Below, piece after piece: positions 22,504-33,335 of a stretch of DNA of 39,333 nt. Numbering within the stretch: the first letter of the stretch is position 1; the number at the start of each line of letters is the position of its first letter. The DNA comes from Scedosporium boydii (taxonomy: Eukaryota; Ascomycota; Sordariomycetes; Microascales; Microascaceae). A program made the translations under genes and the position numbers. The notes under the pieces are model-generated. The model was not told where the DNA came from. It saw only the letters and a program-made list of their open reading frames with translations, and made no database searches. The stretch is from NCBI GenBank assembly GCA_002221725.1, contig NJFT01000305.1, positions 1-39,333 on the forward strand. The letters are read 5' to 3'.

Positions 22504-23126
22504 AGAATCAATAAAGTCTCCAACTTAGGTACTTACTCTTGGACTCTTGTAATGGTTTTCGGCATCCCTTGATCCAGGCGGTAGGGCCAGCATCGCTGTT
22601 ATTTCCGAACGTACCTTGCCCCGGAACTACACCCAACCGGATTAGTTACGACGTAATACAACGAAAGTTTCCAATACTCCACGGGATTAGTATCATTCAT
22701 CACTGTAGCATAGTTGATCGGTGATGTTGTCAAGCTGGAAGCGGAAGCGGAAGCGGAAGCGGAAACGAATTTGCTCCTATTACTGGCTCCAGGAAGCATG
22801 TCAAACCCTTTTGCCAAGAACGACTGCCGACTATCACAGCCAAATCGGTAAGCTCAAAGTTTAGTTTGATTTTTTCCCCATCTTCCCCAGCTTTCGGAAC
22901 GTTGTATTTTGTGGGGTGCCTGGGCTTTGCAGGAATGCAGGTTGTTGGAAAGAGGTTGAAATGAAGGCGGTTAATGAAGCGAAAGCGCGTTATAATGTGG
23001 CCTTGCTCCCTCTATTCGTAGCTTCGAAATTGCCTTAGTCTTGATAATTTGTGACCTTATCTACTTGACTGATCACCAGTATTTATATCAACCCATTTTT
23101 CTTAATATCAGTATTGCTTTTTCAAT
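22504..23126. other. Intergenic region, no gene recognised
   Basis: Separates the regulator pseudogene from the transporter. It includes a short ggaagc hexamer repeat (22736-22766). A 72-residue minus-strand frame over that repeat is low-complexity SASAS and is not considered a gene. Confidence 0.5.
22736..22766. repeat. (GGAAGC)n microsatellite
   Basis: About four to five tandem ggaagc units followed by one ggaaac variant. Confidence 0.8.
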
Positions 23127-24733
23127 ATGACCACGTCTGTGGAGAAGAGTAGTGTCCAAGGCACGAAGCCTTCTGCGAACCATGAAGAATACACAAGCAG
23201 AGAAACCGCGAGCGAAGATGCCGTTCCAAAGTACTACCCACCCTGTCCAGCCTACACTAGGGAGTAAATTATGTCCAACCTGCCTGGCTTTGAGCATCCT
23301 AACATTCGTTTTAATAGTGAGCCGACTTTTGACCCAATCGCCGAGGCTCGCCTTCGTCGGAAGATCGATATCTGCATTGTGCCCATTGTATCCATTATCT
23401 ACTTGTTCTGTTTCATCGACAGGGCTAACATTGGTACTGTGCTCGGTCAATTATTAAAACCTCGTCTTATTACGGGCTAACGATTGAAATCAGGAAACGC
23501 GAGATTGGCTGGGTTTGAAACTGATCTCCAGCTTACCGGCTACGACTATAACACGATTGTTTCCATCTTCTACGTCTCGTACATCACTTTTGAGATCCCA
23601 TCAAATCTGGCCTATAAGTGGGTTGGGCCGGGATGGTTCCTCCCTATACTCAGCATCGGCTTTGGGATCTGCACAGTCGCCTTTGCCTTTGTGCGCAGTC
23701 TCAAGGTGGCGTGTGGTGTACGTTTCCTCTTAGGGGTTTTCGAGGCCGGTTTATTACCCGGAATCGCCTACTACCTCTCGCGATGGTATCGCCGAAGTGA
23801 GCTTTCCGACTGTCGATGTACATCGTCATGTCGTCACTTGCCGGCGCGTTCGGCGGGCTCCTTGCAAGTGGCATTCTGAAACTGGACCACGTGGGTACCA
23901 CTACTAGGTGGCAGATGATTTTCTTGGTGGAGGGTGTTATAACTATCGGCATTGGGATCCTGTCTCTTTTCATCCTTACTGACAGGCCGGAAACGGCACG
24001 TTGGTTGACACTCGAGGAGAAAGAATTGGCATGCCGTCGAGTCCAGTCCGAGCGCGTGGGGACACAGGTCGTACTTGACGGATTCAGTATAAAAAAGATA
24101 GTGGCTGGGCTTTTAAACCCCATCACCGTTGGGACCGGGGTTGTGTTCTTGCTCGGTAATGTCACTGTGCAGGGCCTCGCGCTCTTCGCCCCAACCATCG
24201 TGCGCACAATCTACCCCAACAATAGTGTCATCTCCAATCAACTTTATACCGTTCCTCCATACGTCGTCGGTGGATTTTTCATCCTCCTGGTCAACTATAT
24301 CAGCTGGAAGGTGGACCGCTGAAATCTGCTCCTGATCATCAGTGTGCTGGCAATCATGGTGGGCTACATAATGTTTCTCGCGACTACCCAGCTGACTCCT
24401 CGTTATGTTGCCACCTTCATCATTGCCGCCGGGGCGTTTAACTCTGGCGCGCTATCGAACGCCCAAGTATCGGCGAATGTGGTTTCTGACATGGCACGAT
24501 CATCTGCCATCGGATTTGTTGTGATGCTTGGTAACATTGGCGGCCTGATTGCTAGCTGGTCTTTTTTGCCCAAGGACTATCTAAACTACTACATCGGCAA
24601 TGGGCTGAACTTAGCAACCTTGACGATTATGTTAGTTGTTATGGTGGTGATGGAAATATGGATGAGATACGATAACGGCCAACGAGCCCGAAGAGATGCA
24701 GAAGCCGAACTGGAGGGGCTGGATGCTACTTAG
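23127..24733 (+). pseudogene. Dal5-type MFS permease (anion:cation symporter family), broken
   Basis: Exon 1 (23127-23433) and exon 2 (23494-24733) join over a 60-bp intron ending ggctaac...cag, giving RANIGNARLAGFETDL, typical of the allantoate/nicotinate permease family. A product of about 515 residues with 12 membrane spans is expected. Visible landmarks are RRKIDICIVPIVSIIYLF (TM1), GYDYNTIVSIFYVSYITFEI (TM2), GVFEAGLLPG, LTDRPETARWLTLEE and FNSGALSNAQVSANV. Three lesions are present: TAA at 23265 (Gln-to-stop), a net one-base deletion near 23,800-23,815 between RWYRRSEL and MYIVMSSLAG, and TGA at 24320 (Arg-to-stop). A start at the Met after the first stop (23271) would spare TM1 but not the later breaks. 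Substrate cannot be assigned. Confidence 0.85.
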
Positions 24734-25264
24734 ATCGAGAACCTCGACTGGAAACACCCGGCCTTTAGATGGAAACCGTGAAGAGACCTGGGGTTTACAA
24801 GTAGCACTGATGTTTGACGTAATCCGTATTCCACTCTCGAATTAGAAATCTCTCGGTACTCGGAAGCGACCTTAGTTTAGGAATAAATTACGATGATCAA
24901 GCCTCGAATAAATGTGTATTATTCTCCTTTACCGCATTAGATTTTATGCTTCTTTGACACTATCTATATCCTAGATACAGATGTATGGGGTATTGACTCA
25001 TGGTATTTGCGTTACATAGTGAGATTGACGTCTACGACTCGATTACACCATCGCCCACGAACTCATATATCTAGAGATATGATATTTGGCCAGGCAGCAT
25101 GTGCCCATGGGTGGCTCCGTTACCCGCCGAGCCTGCCGAAGAAGGGCAGAACGAAGATTTTGACCGGACATGGCTACATCGGACATGAATACATCAAGTA
25201 AGTGAATAATATAATGCATCTAGAAATCCCTAGTTTACATCTCTCATGTGACAACGAGCTCCGT
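24734..25264. other. Convergent intergenic region
   Basis: This 531-bp gap separates the ends of the transporter (+) and P450 (-) genes. Only short shadow frames are seen. It presumably carries both 3' ends. Confidence 0.5.
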
Positions 25265-26978
25265 TCATTTCGTCGAAAAATTGCGTCTACCCACATGACA
25301 TAACAGAGGTCCTTCTTTTTCTGATATGCTGACGCTCAGGGTTGAGATCTCCTGGTTTGGATCTGCCATCTCGAGTTCATAATATTTCAAAACTGTGACG
25401 AGTGTTTTCAAAAGGTTTGTCATTGCCATATTCTTACTGATATACATCCGGTGCCCCACGCCAAAAGGCGCCAATAAGCGCTTATAGTACTCTGTGTCGG
25501 GGCCAAGGAAACGAGAGGGGTTGAATATGTCGTGGTCATTGCCTTAAATTAATGGGTTATGGTGGATGACATGATTTAGAGTAAAAACATGGGTCTGGGG
25601 TTATGTTGTCAATGATTTCAAGACTATTACGTGGCTACAGATGAGACAGACTTACTCCTGGAGGGATTTGATGGCTGCCAATTGCATGACCTTCTTGGGT
25701 GAATACTAGTCTTGGCAAAGGCATGCTGAATACCAGGTTTATTCGGAAGTTTTCATTGATGCACGCCATAGTGTATGGCAATTTCAACTCTAGGCCTTTG
25801 ATCGGAACCATGTCATCGGTGATGTTGGAGAGCTGTGCATCAATTTCGGCGATTACCTTGGCTAAAATGTCTGTCTTCCCCAGCAAGTGAGAAAACAAAA
25901 GTGTCAAAGTCCCTGATGTGGTATGAGAACCCGCAACACTGTGGCCAATTAGCACGAGGAAGCCAATTTCGAGGAGCGAATGTGGGTACGGGTAACTAGA
26001 CTTACAGCATCGCGAAGGCCTCAGTTTTGATATCTAGGGCTGTCAACTTTGCCCCCGTCTCGGGATCAACTGCGTTGATCAGAGATCCCAGGAGATCACT
26101 TCGGCCGTCCAACTTTTGGCTGATCTGTTGCTTAATGCAGTCAGATGTCAGGTCTCTTAATTGCTGACGAGCCCGAAACAACGACTGGAACCATGGCAAT
26201 GGGGTCCATGCAGCTAGCATCTTGAGGAAAGGCATCATCTCAGGCATCATGCCCATTAGATAAGCCAAGTATATGTGATCATTAATAGGTGGTAACTTCC
26301 CTGGATTCTTGTCTATCTGGGTGTCGAAGCTTCTGCTAAAGGCCAGCTCCCCAAGGACGTCTAGAATGAAAAAGGCAACCAACTCTTTCAAGTCAAAAAC
26401 ATCGCCTGCGTCGGCATGGTGGTCGAGATTAGAACGAAAGGTCCTCAGGTGCTTGTTAATGTATTTTTCCATGTGACATATGGACTGGAATGAAAAGGAA
26501 TACGAGATTTGGCGATGGCGGATGGTGTGAATCTGTAATTAAAGGGTCAGGTTATGAAATGGTATATGGGTTTCCAATCAAAACATGCCTTCTCATCTTG
26601 TGTCCTAAACAAATTTGGGTTAAAAGTTGTGAAGCTGTCATAGAAGGCTGTCTTGGGAAGGCTATGGCCGGCTTTATAAATAGCAGCTGCTGCGTCTGCG
26701 CTGTTGAAGGAGAGATCATTTGGGCCAATGCGCACCACTTCGCCGTACTGTTCGTGGAGCTGTCGCAAGTCGTCCGGCATCCGAAGGTTGTAAAGGTGAT
26801 ACACCTTCCACAGGTTACTGAATGAAGTAAGGAATGGGCTGGGATAGTTTGAAAGTGGATGGACGTAACGATAATACCCGATGTAGAGTGCAATTAGAAA
26901 AGGGACACTGAGAGCATAATAGTATGAAAACTTATCGACCGAGAGTGCCCAGTGATTGGGGAACGTGGCTTGTGATAT
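25265..26978 (-). pseudogene. Cytochrome P450 with lost haem-ligand cysteine
   Basis: Exons 26589-26978, 26006-26532, 25656-25938 and 25265-25594 keep one frame of about 509 residues. N-terminal membrane anchor: YYYALSVPFLIALYIGYY. I-helix: VAGSHTTSGT, where His replaces the usual Asp/Glu. K-helix ExxR: ENFR. PERF-like region: FNPSRFLG. The haem loop reads PFGVGHRMYISKNMA where FGxGxRxCxG is required: Cys is Tyr (TAT, 25442-25444) and the following Gly is Ser. A TAA at 25544-25546 sits where NPxIWG normally has Trp. No in-frame ATG precedes the anchor; the codon at 26976-26978 is ATA and may be a lost start. The first intron begins with GC (26533-26588). The enzyme cannot be an active P450. 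It lies convergent with the transporter pseudogene. Its substrate is unknown. Confidence 0.85.
26533..26588 (-). other. GC-AG intron in the P450 pseudogene
   Basis: The donor reads AAG|GCATGT and the acceptor TTACAG, with cctgacc as branch point; 56 bp. Splicing here is required to join RTQDEK to IHTIRHRQ. It is either a genuine GC-AG intron (a known minor class) or a mutated GT donor. Confidence 0.65.
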
Positions 26979-27736
26979 TATGACTCTATTGCATTGAAGA
27001 CGAGGAAAGGCTTAATGGTGTGATTCCCTTACTAGAAACAGTAATATTACGTCGGCGGAACATTTATAAAAGGAATCCTCTGAGTACACTAAACAAAAGT
27101 GTATGACGGACGTTTTCCTCTCCGGTCGCTCCCCATGTTCTCGGAAGCGGAAGTGAAGCCCCACCTTCCGTGCCCTATTCCGCTACGTCTATATGACGTC
27201 TTGCAAACGCTATCGGTAAAGAAGCGGGCAATTCTACTAAATAATAGTGATAGCTTAGATTTTGAGGTATATTCTTCGTCTTTGGGGCTATTCCGGGAGT
27301 GAGGGGCTGCGTGGACTGTAGACTACCCGATGACCGTGCCACGCTCTGAGCTGGTTTCTGAATGGAATATTATAACTAGAAGATAAGTCTATCCTTAAAC
27401 ATGTTTAATTAATAGGAGTAAGGTGGCCAGTCTCCAGGCTGTGAAGAATCCGAATTAAGTAGGTACTATTAGTCGAAGGTAGTGGGATCACTCGGTGCGT
27501 CAAACCGCATGCGTGCGCAAAATTCCGGACTCTGAAACCGAAGCACACCTCTTTATGGACACACTACAGTCAAAATGGACGGAAAGGTTATATTCGCTCC
27601 ACCCCTACTCCTGCGGCTTCAGGAAGGTTCAAGAATGAGTAAACGTTATAATAAGATACTTGAATTCTTCTCTGTGGCAATCTATGAGACATTCGTCTTC
27701 GTAGTGATATTTGCTACTTATAATATATTCAAGAAG
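26979..27736. other. Intergenic region upstream of the P450
   Basis: About 0.75 kb between the P450 5' end and the hydrolase stop. On the minus strand a TTTATAAATG string at 27061-27070 lies about 85 bp before the presumed start and may be a TATA box. Short frames on both strands are not recognisable genes. Confidence 0.4.
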
Positions 27737-28815
27737 TTACGTACCCTGTTTACTAATACTATCTAAAAACTTCAGAATGTTTCGTAAGCTTTGATATGAC
27801 GCGACCGTTTCGCCATTTTCGCCCTCAATATCAACGTTGCCAGCGTGAGCATCGAACCTGTGCTCCGCATCTTTTGCTTTTGGGAACTCTGCCAACACTT
27901 TAACACCGGTCTGTTGAAGTATTTCGGCAGCTCGGGTACTCTGATCGACTGGTACAGCAGAATCGACCTTCCCGTGGAGTAATATGACTGGAGGAAGCTT
28001 TTTCAAGTCCCTAAATACAAGAGGAAAGAGATTTTGTTGCTTACGAGGAATGGAATCGACCCCCTTGAGAAGGATTGAGTGACCGAGGCCTTCAACACTG
28101 GTTAGGTAATCCGGGAATAGAGCGTCAATGTGAAGGGCAGTAATTAGGCTGAACCGTGGATCCAACGCCGGGTTTCCGGTTAGGGGGTAATGAGATATTT
28201 CCTTCCTGTCGTCGCAGCCCTTGTGAACAGGGAAGTCGGCAAGCGTTTGGGCTGTCTCCACAGCTGGTCTCCCGAATATATTGCTGCTGGCTGTTAGATA
28301 CTGGGGGGCTGTGGTGTCAAGCATTCTGTAAATCAACAGCAGAGCACTGGGTTGCCTTTGCACGCCGACAGCGGTCGCGAGCGCAAGGTATGCCCCAGTA
28401 CTGGATCCAGCCAAGAAGACAGTGTCAACTTTGCAGTTGAGCTCCGCTGGCAGAGTCGATATTACCCATTCATAGGCGCCAACGGCATCTTCCAACGGTG
28501 CGTGCGCCGTCGTTTCGGGAATCAACCGATAATCGGGCGTAACAAATATCCATTCTCTAGATATACATCCATTGACGAGCCAGTAAGGGAAAAAGGCATA
28601 TCGATCCCCAACAATCTAGAATCGCATTAGTTGACCCTCTCTTGGCCAACTTTCCCATGCATGACGCCGTGATAATGCAATACAACTGTTCTTGTGGACC
28701 CTTGTGTTGCGCTTGGATAAAAAACATCAAGCTTGATGGCACCATCTTTGGTGGATTTGAAGTCGATAGTTTTCGACTCGTAGCCTGATACTTCGCTCAG
28801 TGGAAATGAAGACAT
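27737..28815 (-). CDS. Alpha/beta hydrolase (hormone-sensitive-lipase/alpha/beta hydrolase-3 type esterase)
   Basis: Exon 1 (28666-28815) and exon 2 (27737-28615) join over a proposed 50-bp intron (gtcatg...caactaatgc...ttctag) to give 342 residues beginning MSSFPLSEVSGYESK. Visible catalytic set: nucleophile Ser in LAGSSTGAYLAL, acid Asp in HGKVDSAVPVD, His in DAEHRFDAHAGN. FFPYWLVNGC and VTPDYRLIPE are typical family segments. The intron lies at the oxyanion-hole motif. With this donor the join is HYHG-IVGDR, shorter than the family's HGG(G) box, so the donor is uncertain. A Gly-to-Arg replacement in IYRMLD (family: IYGML) is another oddity. It sits in the same orientation as the reductase 0.55 kb upstream. 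Function is an esterase or lactone hydrolase of unknown substrate; it may or may not be active. Confidence 0.75.
28616..28665 (-). other. Predicted intron at the hydrolase oxyanion-hole motif
   Basis: Without removing an intron the frame ends at TAA 28627. The acceptor TTCTAG with branch point CTAAT is good; the donor GTCATG is weak. A downstream alternative donor (GTTGGC) would make an intron of only 35 bp. Confidence 0.5.
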
Positions 28816-29364
28816 GGCTAGTGGGGATCTCAGATTGTCTGAGGGAAAGCTAGTTCCTCGGTCTCGATGAAAAACGAAGAAATGGCAAGGGCGCAATTGA
28901 AATTAGGGCGGGCAGCTTTGTAGTTATTTTAGAAACGTGGAAGGAATCAAATGTGAAAGGGTTCTAGGCGGGGTTGGAGGCATATTTAAGCTTCCGAGGT
29001 GTTCCGAGTGACAGCTCGGCGGATTTCTAGGCCGAATTAGTAGAGGAGTCACCAGTCTCCAACGCCGAGATCAAATGGGGGAAGTCCAAGTGACACCTTC
29101 GCTGCTGCCAGAGTCCATCGTCTGCTTCTTTCGAGTTCTAACAGTCAATGCAAGTCCAAGAGACTATCGCTAGCGTCAAGAGTACTCCCGGGCTATGAAT
29201 GTTGCAAAATGATCCCGAAGTTGAGGAGGGTCTCTCTTTATGGCCCGCGAGACTCCCTTGGGATAATTGCGAGGTGCACCTTAACGCCAGAAACGCCTGT
29301 CCAACACAGTGATTCCACCCGCCACCGAGCTGATCGACACTTGTATTACCATGACACGAACGGG
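28816..29364. other. Promoter region of the hydrolase
   Basis: This 549-bp gap lies between the hydrolase start and the stop of the reductase. No recognisable gene is present. Confidence 0.4.
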
Positions 29365-30414
29365 TTACATAATAAATGCAGAATTTATGTTATTCTGAGA
29401 TGGTACTACTACCTTCACACCACTGACCCCTTTGCTTAGAATATCTAGAGCCTCGTTCAGTCCGCCCAGTCCTCCATCGACAGGTCGGGTAGGCTGGGGA
29501 ATAAGTTGGTTGTTGGCTACTGCCAGAGGAAAATAGGTACCGAACGCCCATTCGAGGAACCCAGCGTTTTTCTCTTCAGCTAGAGCTGCGCTCCAGGAAG
29601 CGAATTCAGTAGTCACTCCAGGTGCGACAATGTCGGGACTAGATGCGGGAAGTAAGGTGTAAAGCTTCCCACCACCCTGTGCCGCAACAACTCCAGACGT
29701 CACCTTGATCGTCTCCGTTATCGAGATCGAGTCGACGATTAGGTCGTAGGGGCCTTCAGCAATGAGAGCTTCACGCAATGTGTCAGGACTTTGAGTGTGG
29801 TCGACAACTTGGACGGCACCGAGCCTCGAAACGAAGGCTTTATGTTTTGGCGAAGTGGTGGTCACGATGTCATACCCGGCGTGGTGAAGGTACTGCACCG
29901 CGAGGCTACCGAAGCTGGACGTGCCACCGTATACCAGGATCTTCTTTCCTTTGGATGATGCTGGGCCGTTCGTTTCTGGGGTTTCCAGACCCGCACCAAC
30001 GTTAAACAGACCAACAACAGTGCTGAGGTTTCCGATCAAACCCACGGGGCCATTGAGGTCGACATTCTGCGGGAGTTTGCTGGTCGTAACCTCACGGGTA
30101 ATGACGCGTGTTTGGAAGGCACCGTACTTATCCCCGGAGGCCCCAGCAGTTTTCGCTGCTGCGACTTTGTCTCCAACCTGCAAATTGGTGACCGCGGAGC
30201 CCACAGAGATTACCGTGCCGCCGAATGAAGTGCCGAGGATGGCAGGGTATGGAATGGGGAAAACTCCGAACTTTGCAAGCTTGGCGTCGATTGGTATGAG
30301 GGCAATGATTTCCTTCTTCACAAGAAGCTCGTCAGGTCCGGGCTGGGGCGTCTTAACCTCCCGGATCTTGAGCGGAGCCTTGCCAGCTGGAATAATCGCT
30401 GCAAAGTGAGACAT
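29365..30414 (-). CDS. ToxD-like medium-chain reductase (zinc-independent MDR / trans-enoyl-reductase family)
   Basis: This is an uninterrupted 349-codon gene with no intron. The N-terminal GroES-like domain contains KIREVKTPQPGPDELLVKKE and ILGTSFGGTVISVG. The NADPH-binding Rossmann domain has ILVYGGTSSFGSLAVQYLHHAGY, then GAVQVVDHTQ and YDLIVDSI. The catalytic-zinc Cys/His set of alcohol dehydrogenases is absent, as in the ToxD/LovC-type branch, whose members reduce C=C bonds, including those on polyketide synthases. The C-terminus runs about ten residues past the usual SGVKVVV ending. No synthase is present here, so a partner role is only possible, not shown. The gene looks intact. A TATAAG string about 90 bp upstream on the minus strand is a possible TATA element. 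Confidence 0.85.
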   Translation of the reverse strand: MSHFAAIIPAGKAPLKIREVKTPQPGPDELLVKKEIIALIPIDAKLAKFGVFPIPYPAILGTSFGGTVISVGSAVTNLQVGDKVAAAKTAGASGDKYGAFQTRVITREVTTSKLPQNVDLNGPVGLIGNLSTVVGLFNVGAGLETPETNGPASSKGKKILVYGGTSSFGSLAVQYLHHAGYDIVTTTSPKHKAFVSRLGAVQVVDHTQSPDTLREALIAEGPYDLIVDSISITETIKVTSGVVAAQGGGKLYTLLPASSPDIVAPGVTTEFASWSAALAEEKNAGFLEWAFGTYFPLAVANNQLIPQPTRPVDGGLGGLNEALDILSKGVSGVKVVVPSQNNINSAFIM

Positions 30415-33335
30415 GGTAAGATTGTAGAGCTGTCGGCGGGAGGTTTGTTTGGAAATAGACGAGAATCAGTAATAGTGATGGGATTTCGCCTGATTTCTGC
30501 TGCTCTTATAACAGCCCCAGAGGTGCCAACATGACTGCGCGGTCTTTTGCGGGGTGATTGATAAGCAGCAAGCAGGCCGAGACCCAGTCGGGATGTTCGG
30601 AGATGGCGCCATTGAGAGAGAGTCAGGAGTCATAAGATTGAGATTGGTAGCGATAGCGACATCATTCCAGCTTTATACGCCATTAGTGAGGTTGGGAGCT
30701 GAGGTGATGAGCAGTACGGATAAAAGGCAGGCCATTATTTATTTGGTGAGATGAGCTTGTCAGTCATCTCAATATCCGTTGCTTTCCTCTTGGTAATGGA
30801 AGTTGTCTCACTATATCAATACCTTGCAGCTACTTCATAACTATGGCGCTAATATACTTTATCTATACCCTTAACACAAATTACGTAGTATATCATCTCC
30901 GTGCCCCAAGACGAGCCTTAGGATGTTGGTAGCTTTTGCCCTCTTCGAGGTCTCGTCCCCGGTGAATGGGTTAGCCAAGACTCGTCGGTAGAGGCCTTCG
31001 CTGACTTGGTAATGGCTTTGCTAATACTTCATCTTTTATTCCCTGTCTGCTCGCGCTGAATTTCGATCTTGTCATCTTACACCGTGAGGAAACCGAGAGC
31101 CTGTGCAATCTTAGGCTTCCAAATTACGTCCAACCCGGCTCGTGTCACAGCTCCGTTCACAGTGGAATATCTACATCGTTGCCCCGTCGGAAACTCCTTC
31201 CGTCATCGGGTCAAGACTGGGAAAAGTCCACCGGGAAGTAAACTGTTCATGATCAGACTCTGACACTCAGCTTAGCCCTACGTTGCGATGGCCGATCTCT
31301 CTCGCTCGGACATTCCTGGCTAGTATTATGAAGGACTGCATGCAAGAGGTACATGACTGGGTATTCTCTGCCTGGATAAAAACGGTCGGCCTTCGGTGCA
31401 GTTGAAGTACGACCCGAATGCAGTCGTGAGATGTTGAGAAATGGCGTGCCGAGTTCAAACTTCAGAGGGTAGACCATAAGATCTTTTGTTTCTAAGAGCA
31501 TACAGCCTATCGGCCAGTTACGCTCCTTGTAATATCCCTGGGCGAGCAGAATATCTCCCAAAACTGTCCTTTAACTAGCAGTCTAGCACAACAGGAAAGT
31601 TGAGTGACGGGACATTTAATATGGTGTGGCGGCCCCGAGGCAGTCTTGCATACACAAAGTAACTGGATGCACCACGATCTATCGACTTAAAACCCTTTTA
31701 AACGCTGCCCCAAGACTCTGGGGACTAGCCGGGCGCGGGTAGATTACATTAGTCGTTCAATCTTACCAAGTTAGTAAACTGTGGCTTAAAACGCTGTCCT
31801 GCGTTGCCGCAGGAAGATTCGACGCAATCCTGGTGAAGCTCTCTTACCGAATTGCCTGGGGCATTAACCTCCAATATACTCTTCGCAGAGATTCCATTAA
31901 CTAGAGTATTCATCTTCCTTGACCAGACAGTCCTTCTCTTTTGCCACTTTATTTCTCGGTAGCAGATGGAGATCATCATAATCCTCGGAACGAAAGGGTG
32001 ACCAGGCCCAAGACATGTCTCCAAGCAATATTATGATCATCGGTTAAATAAGAGTAGCGCCAGTCTGTCCCCTTAGACTTTGGTTGAGCTTAAAGAATCG
32101 AGTGCTGCAGCAGAGCACATACTTAGTTATCCGCTTGGTGAGAAACGAGGTTTGTGATGAGTCTTGGTGATAACTTTGTGCCTCATGCGATCGCTAAAAG
32201 TCGGATACCAGGATCCAATTGGGGCTGGAAAGAGAGATGCCTAGCAGCCTGGACGTTGGCCAATGTCTAGAATACTAGGGGAGGCATCCTAGCCAAAGGG
32301 ACAAATGGGCTATTGCATGGACCGATCGTGAGGGACTGACTTTGGAGTTGCCTATCTTGGGGTCATAGTTACCGTTGTTCTCGCTCAACACTGCACTTCC
32401 CCCCCGAGTTCCCGAGACAGGTCTTATCGGGCAGATTTATACTTTTCAGAAGGTGGAAGTACATACCCCCGCGTCCGACCTCAAAGCGGACCAGCCTACA
32501 TAGTTGCCCTTGACAATTTCCCAGGGTTCGAGGACGCCTTGCTACTATCAGGTACTCATTCCGAATCGACGAGCTGATGGCCTCGGTGATTCGCAAATAG
32601 GGGTCGCTATTAGGGTTAGATCGCGCGGCAAGTTGCTTATTGCCCATTTCTTCCCAACAAAAGCTCCTACCAAAATTGTAATGGCGCATTCTCATGTAGG
32701 TTATGACATCGTAAGAAGTTGCTACAAATTGGTGTCTCACCTACCCCTGATTCCGGAAAAAGAGATCCTATTCGATCGCGCCAGTCTTAGACCTAGGCTC
32801 TGACCACGACTTCGCCATCATTTGTTCTTTTGCATTGTGGTTTCCCATCTTTGACAACCAAAACCATTAGTTGCGCTAGGATGTAGGGAAATCTATCACG
32901 GTCACTTAATCATGTCCGTCATACGTCGCCCTTCAAACCCTGGCGGCGTCGTACTTAGCAGAAGCCATTTCTGGCGTATCTCACCACTGCTTTTTGCGCG
33001 ACGGAGGGGCGCTGGCTGATTACTTAAAGGAGTCTTCCCGAGTCAGTCGTGTCCGATGCCTGCACCGATCTGCCAGGGAGCACATCTGACGGACACCCCT
33101 TAAATGCGAAGGAGGCATATGAAGGCTGCAAACAACTACGAATAGCGATGCATATAAGTCTAGGCTGTGCCTACTTCCATGTCCTTTTTATAACCTTTAG
33201 TGCCTCTTGCTGTAGGTGTTAGTTCCCGATTGCGAATTATAAGTCGACATCTCCATTGCGTTGAGGAATCCCGCCATTCTATTTTTCCTGTTATTATTTA
33301 TTTAGAAGACAGAAGCCCGATCCTATCTATCCATC
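30415..33335. other. 2.9-kb region without a recognisable gene
   Basis: Base composition is genic rather than RIP-like. Several minus-strand frames look protein-like but match no family I know: a frame at 31253-31561 with LLAQGYYKERNWPIGCMLLE, a frame near 31060-31160 with AGLDVIWKPKIAQALGF, and one near 30895-31010 with YRRVLANPFTGDETSKRAK. These are in different frames and could be remnants of one or more decayed genes or chance frames. Frames at 31749-32024, 32369-32740 and 32504-32803 show no recognisable motif. The last bases are the promoter of the FMN dehydrogenase. Confidence 0.4.

Noticed and set aside
22599..22817. 72-codon minus-strand frame with a SASASAS run
   Set aside because: Generated by the ggaagc microsatellite; no conserved domain and no sensible neighbours.
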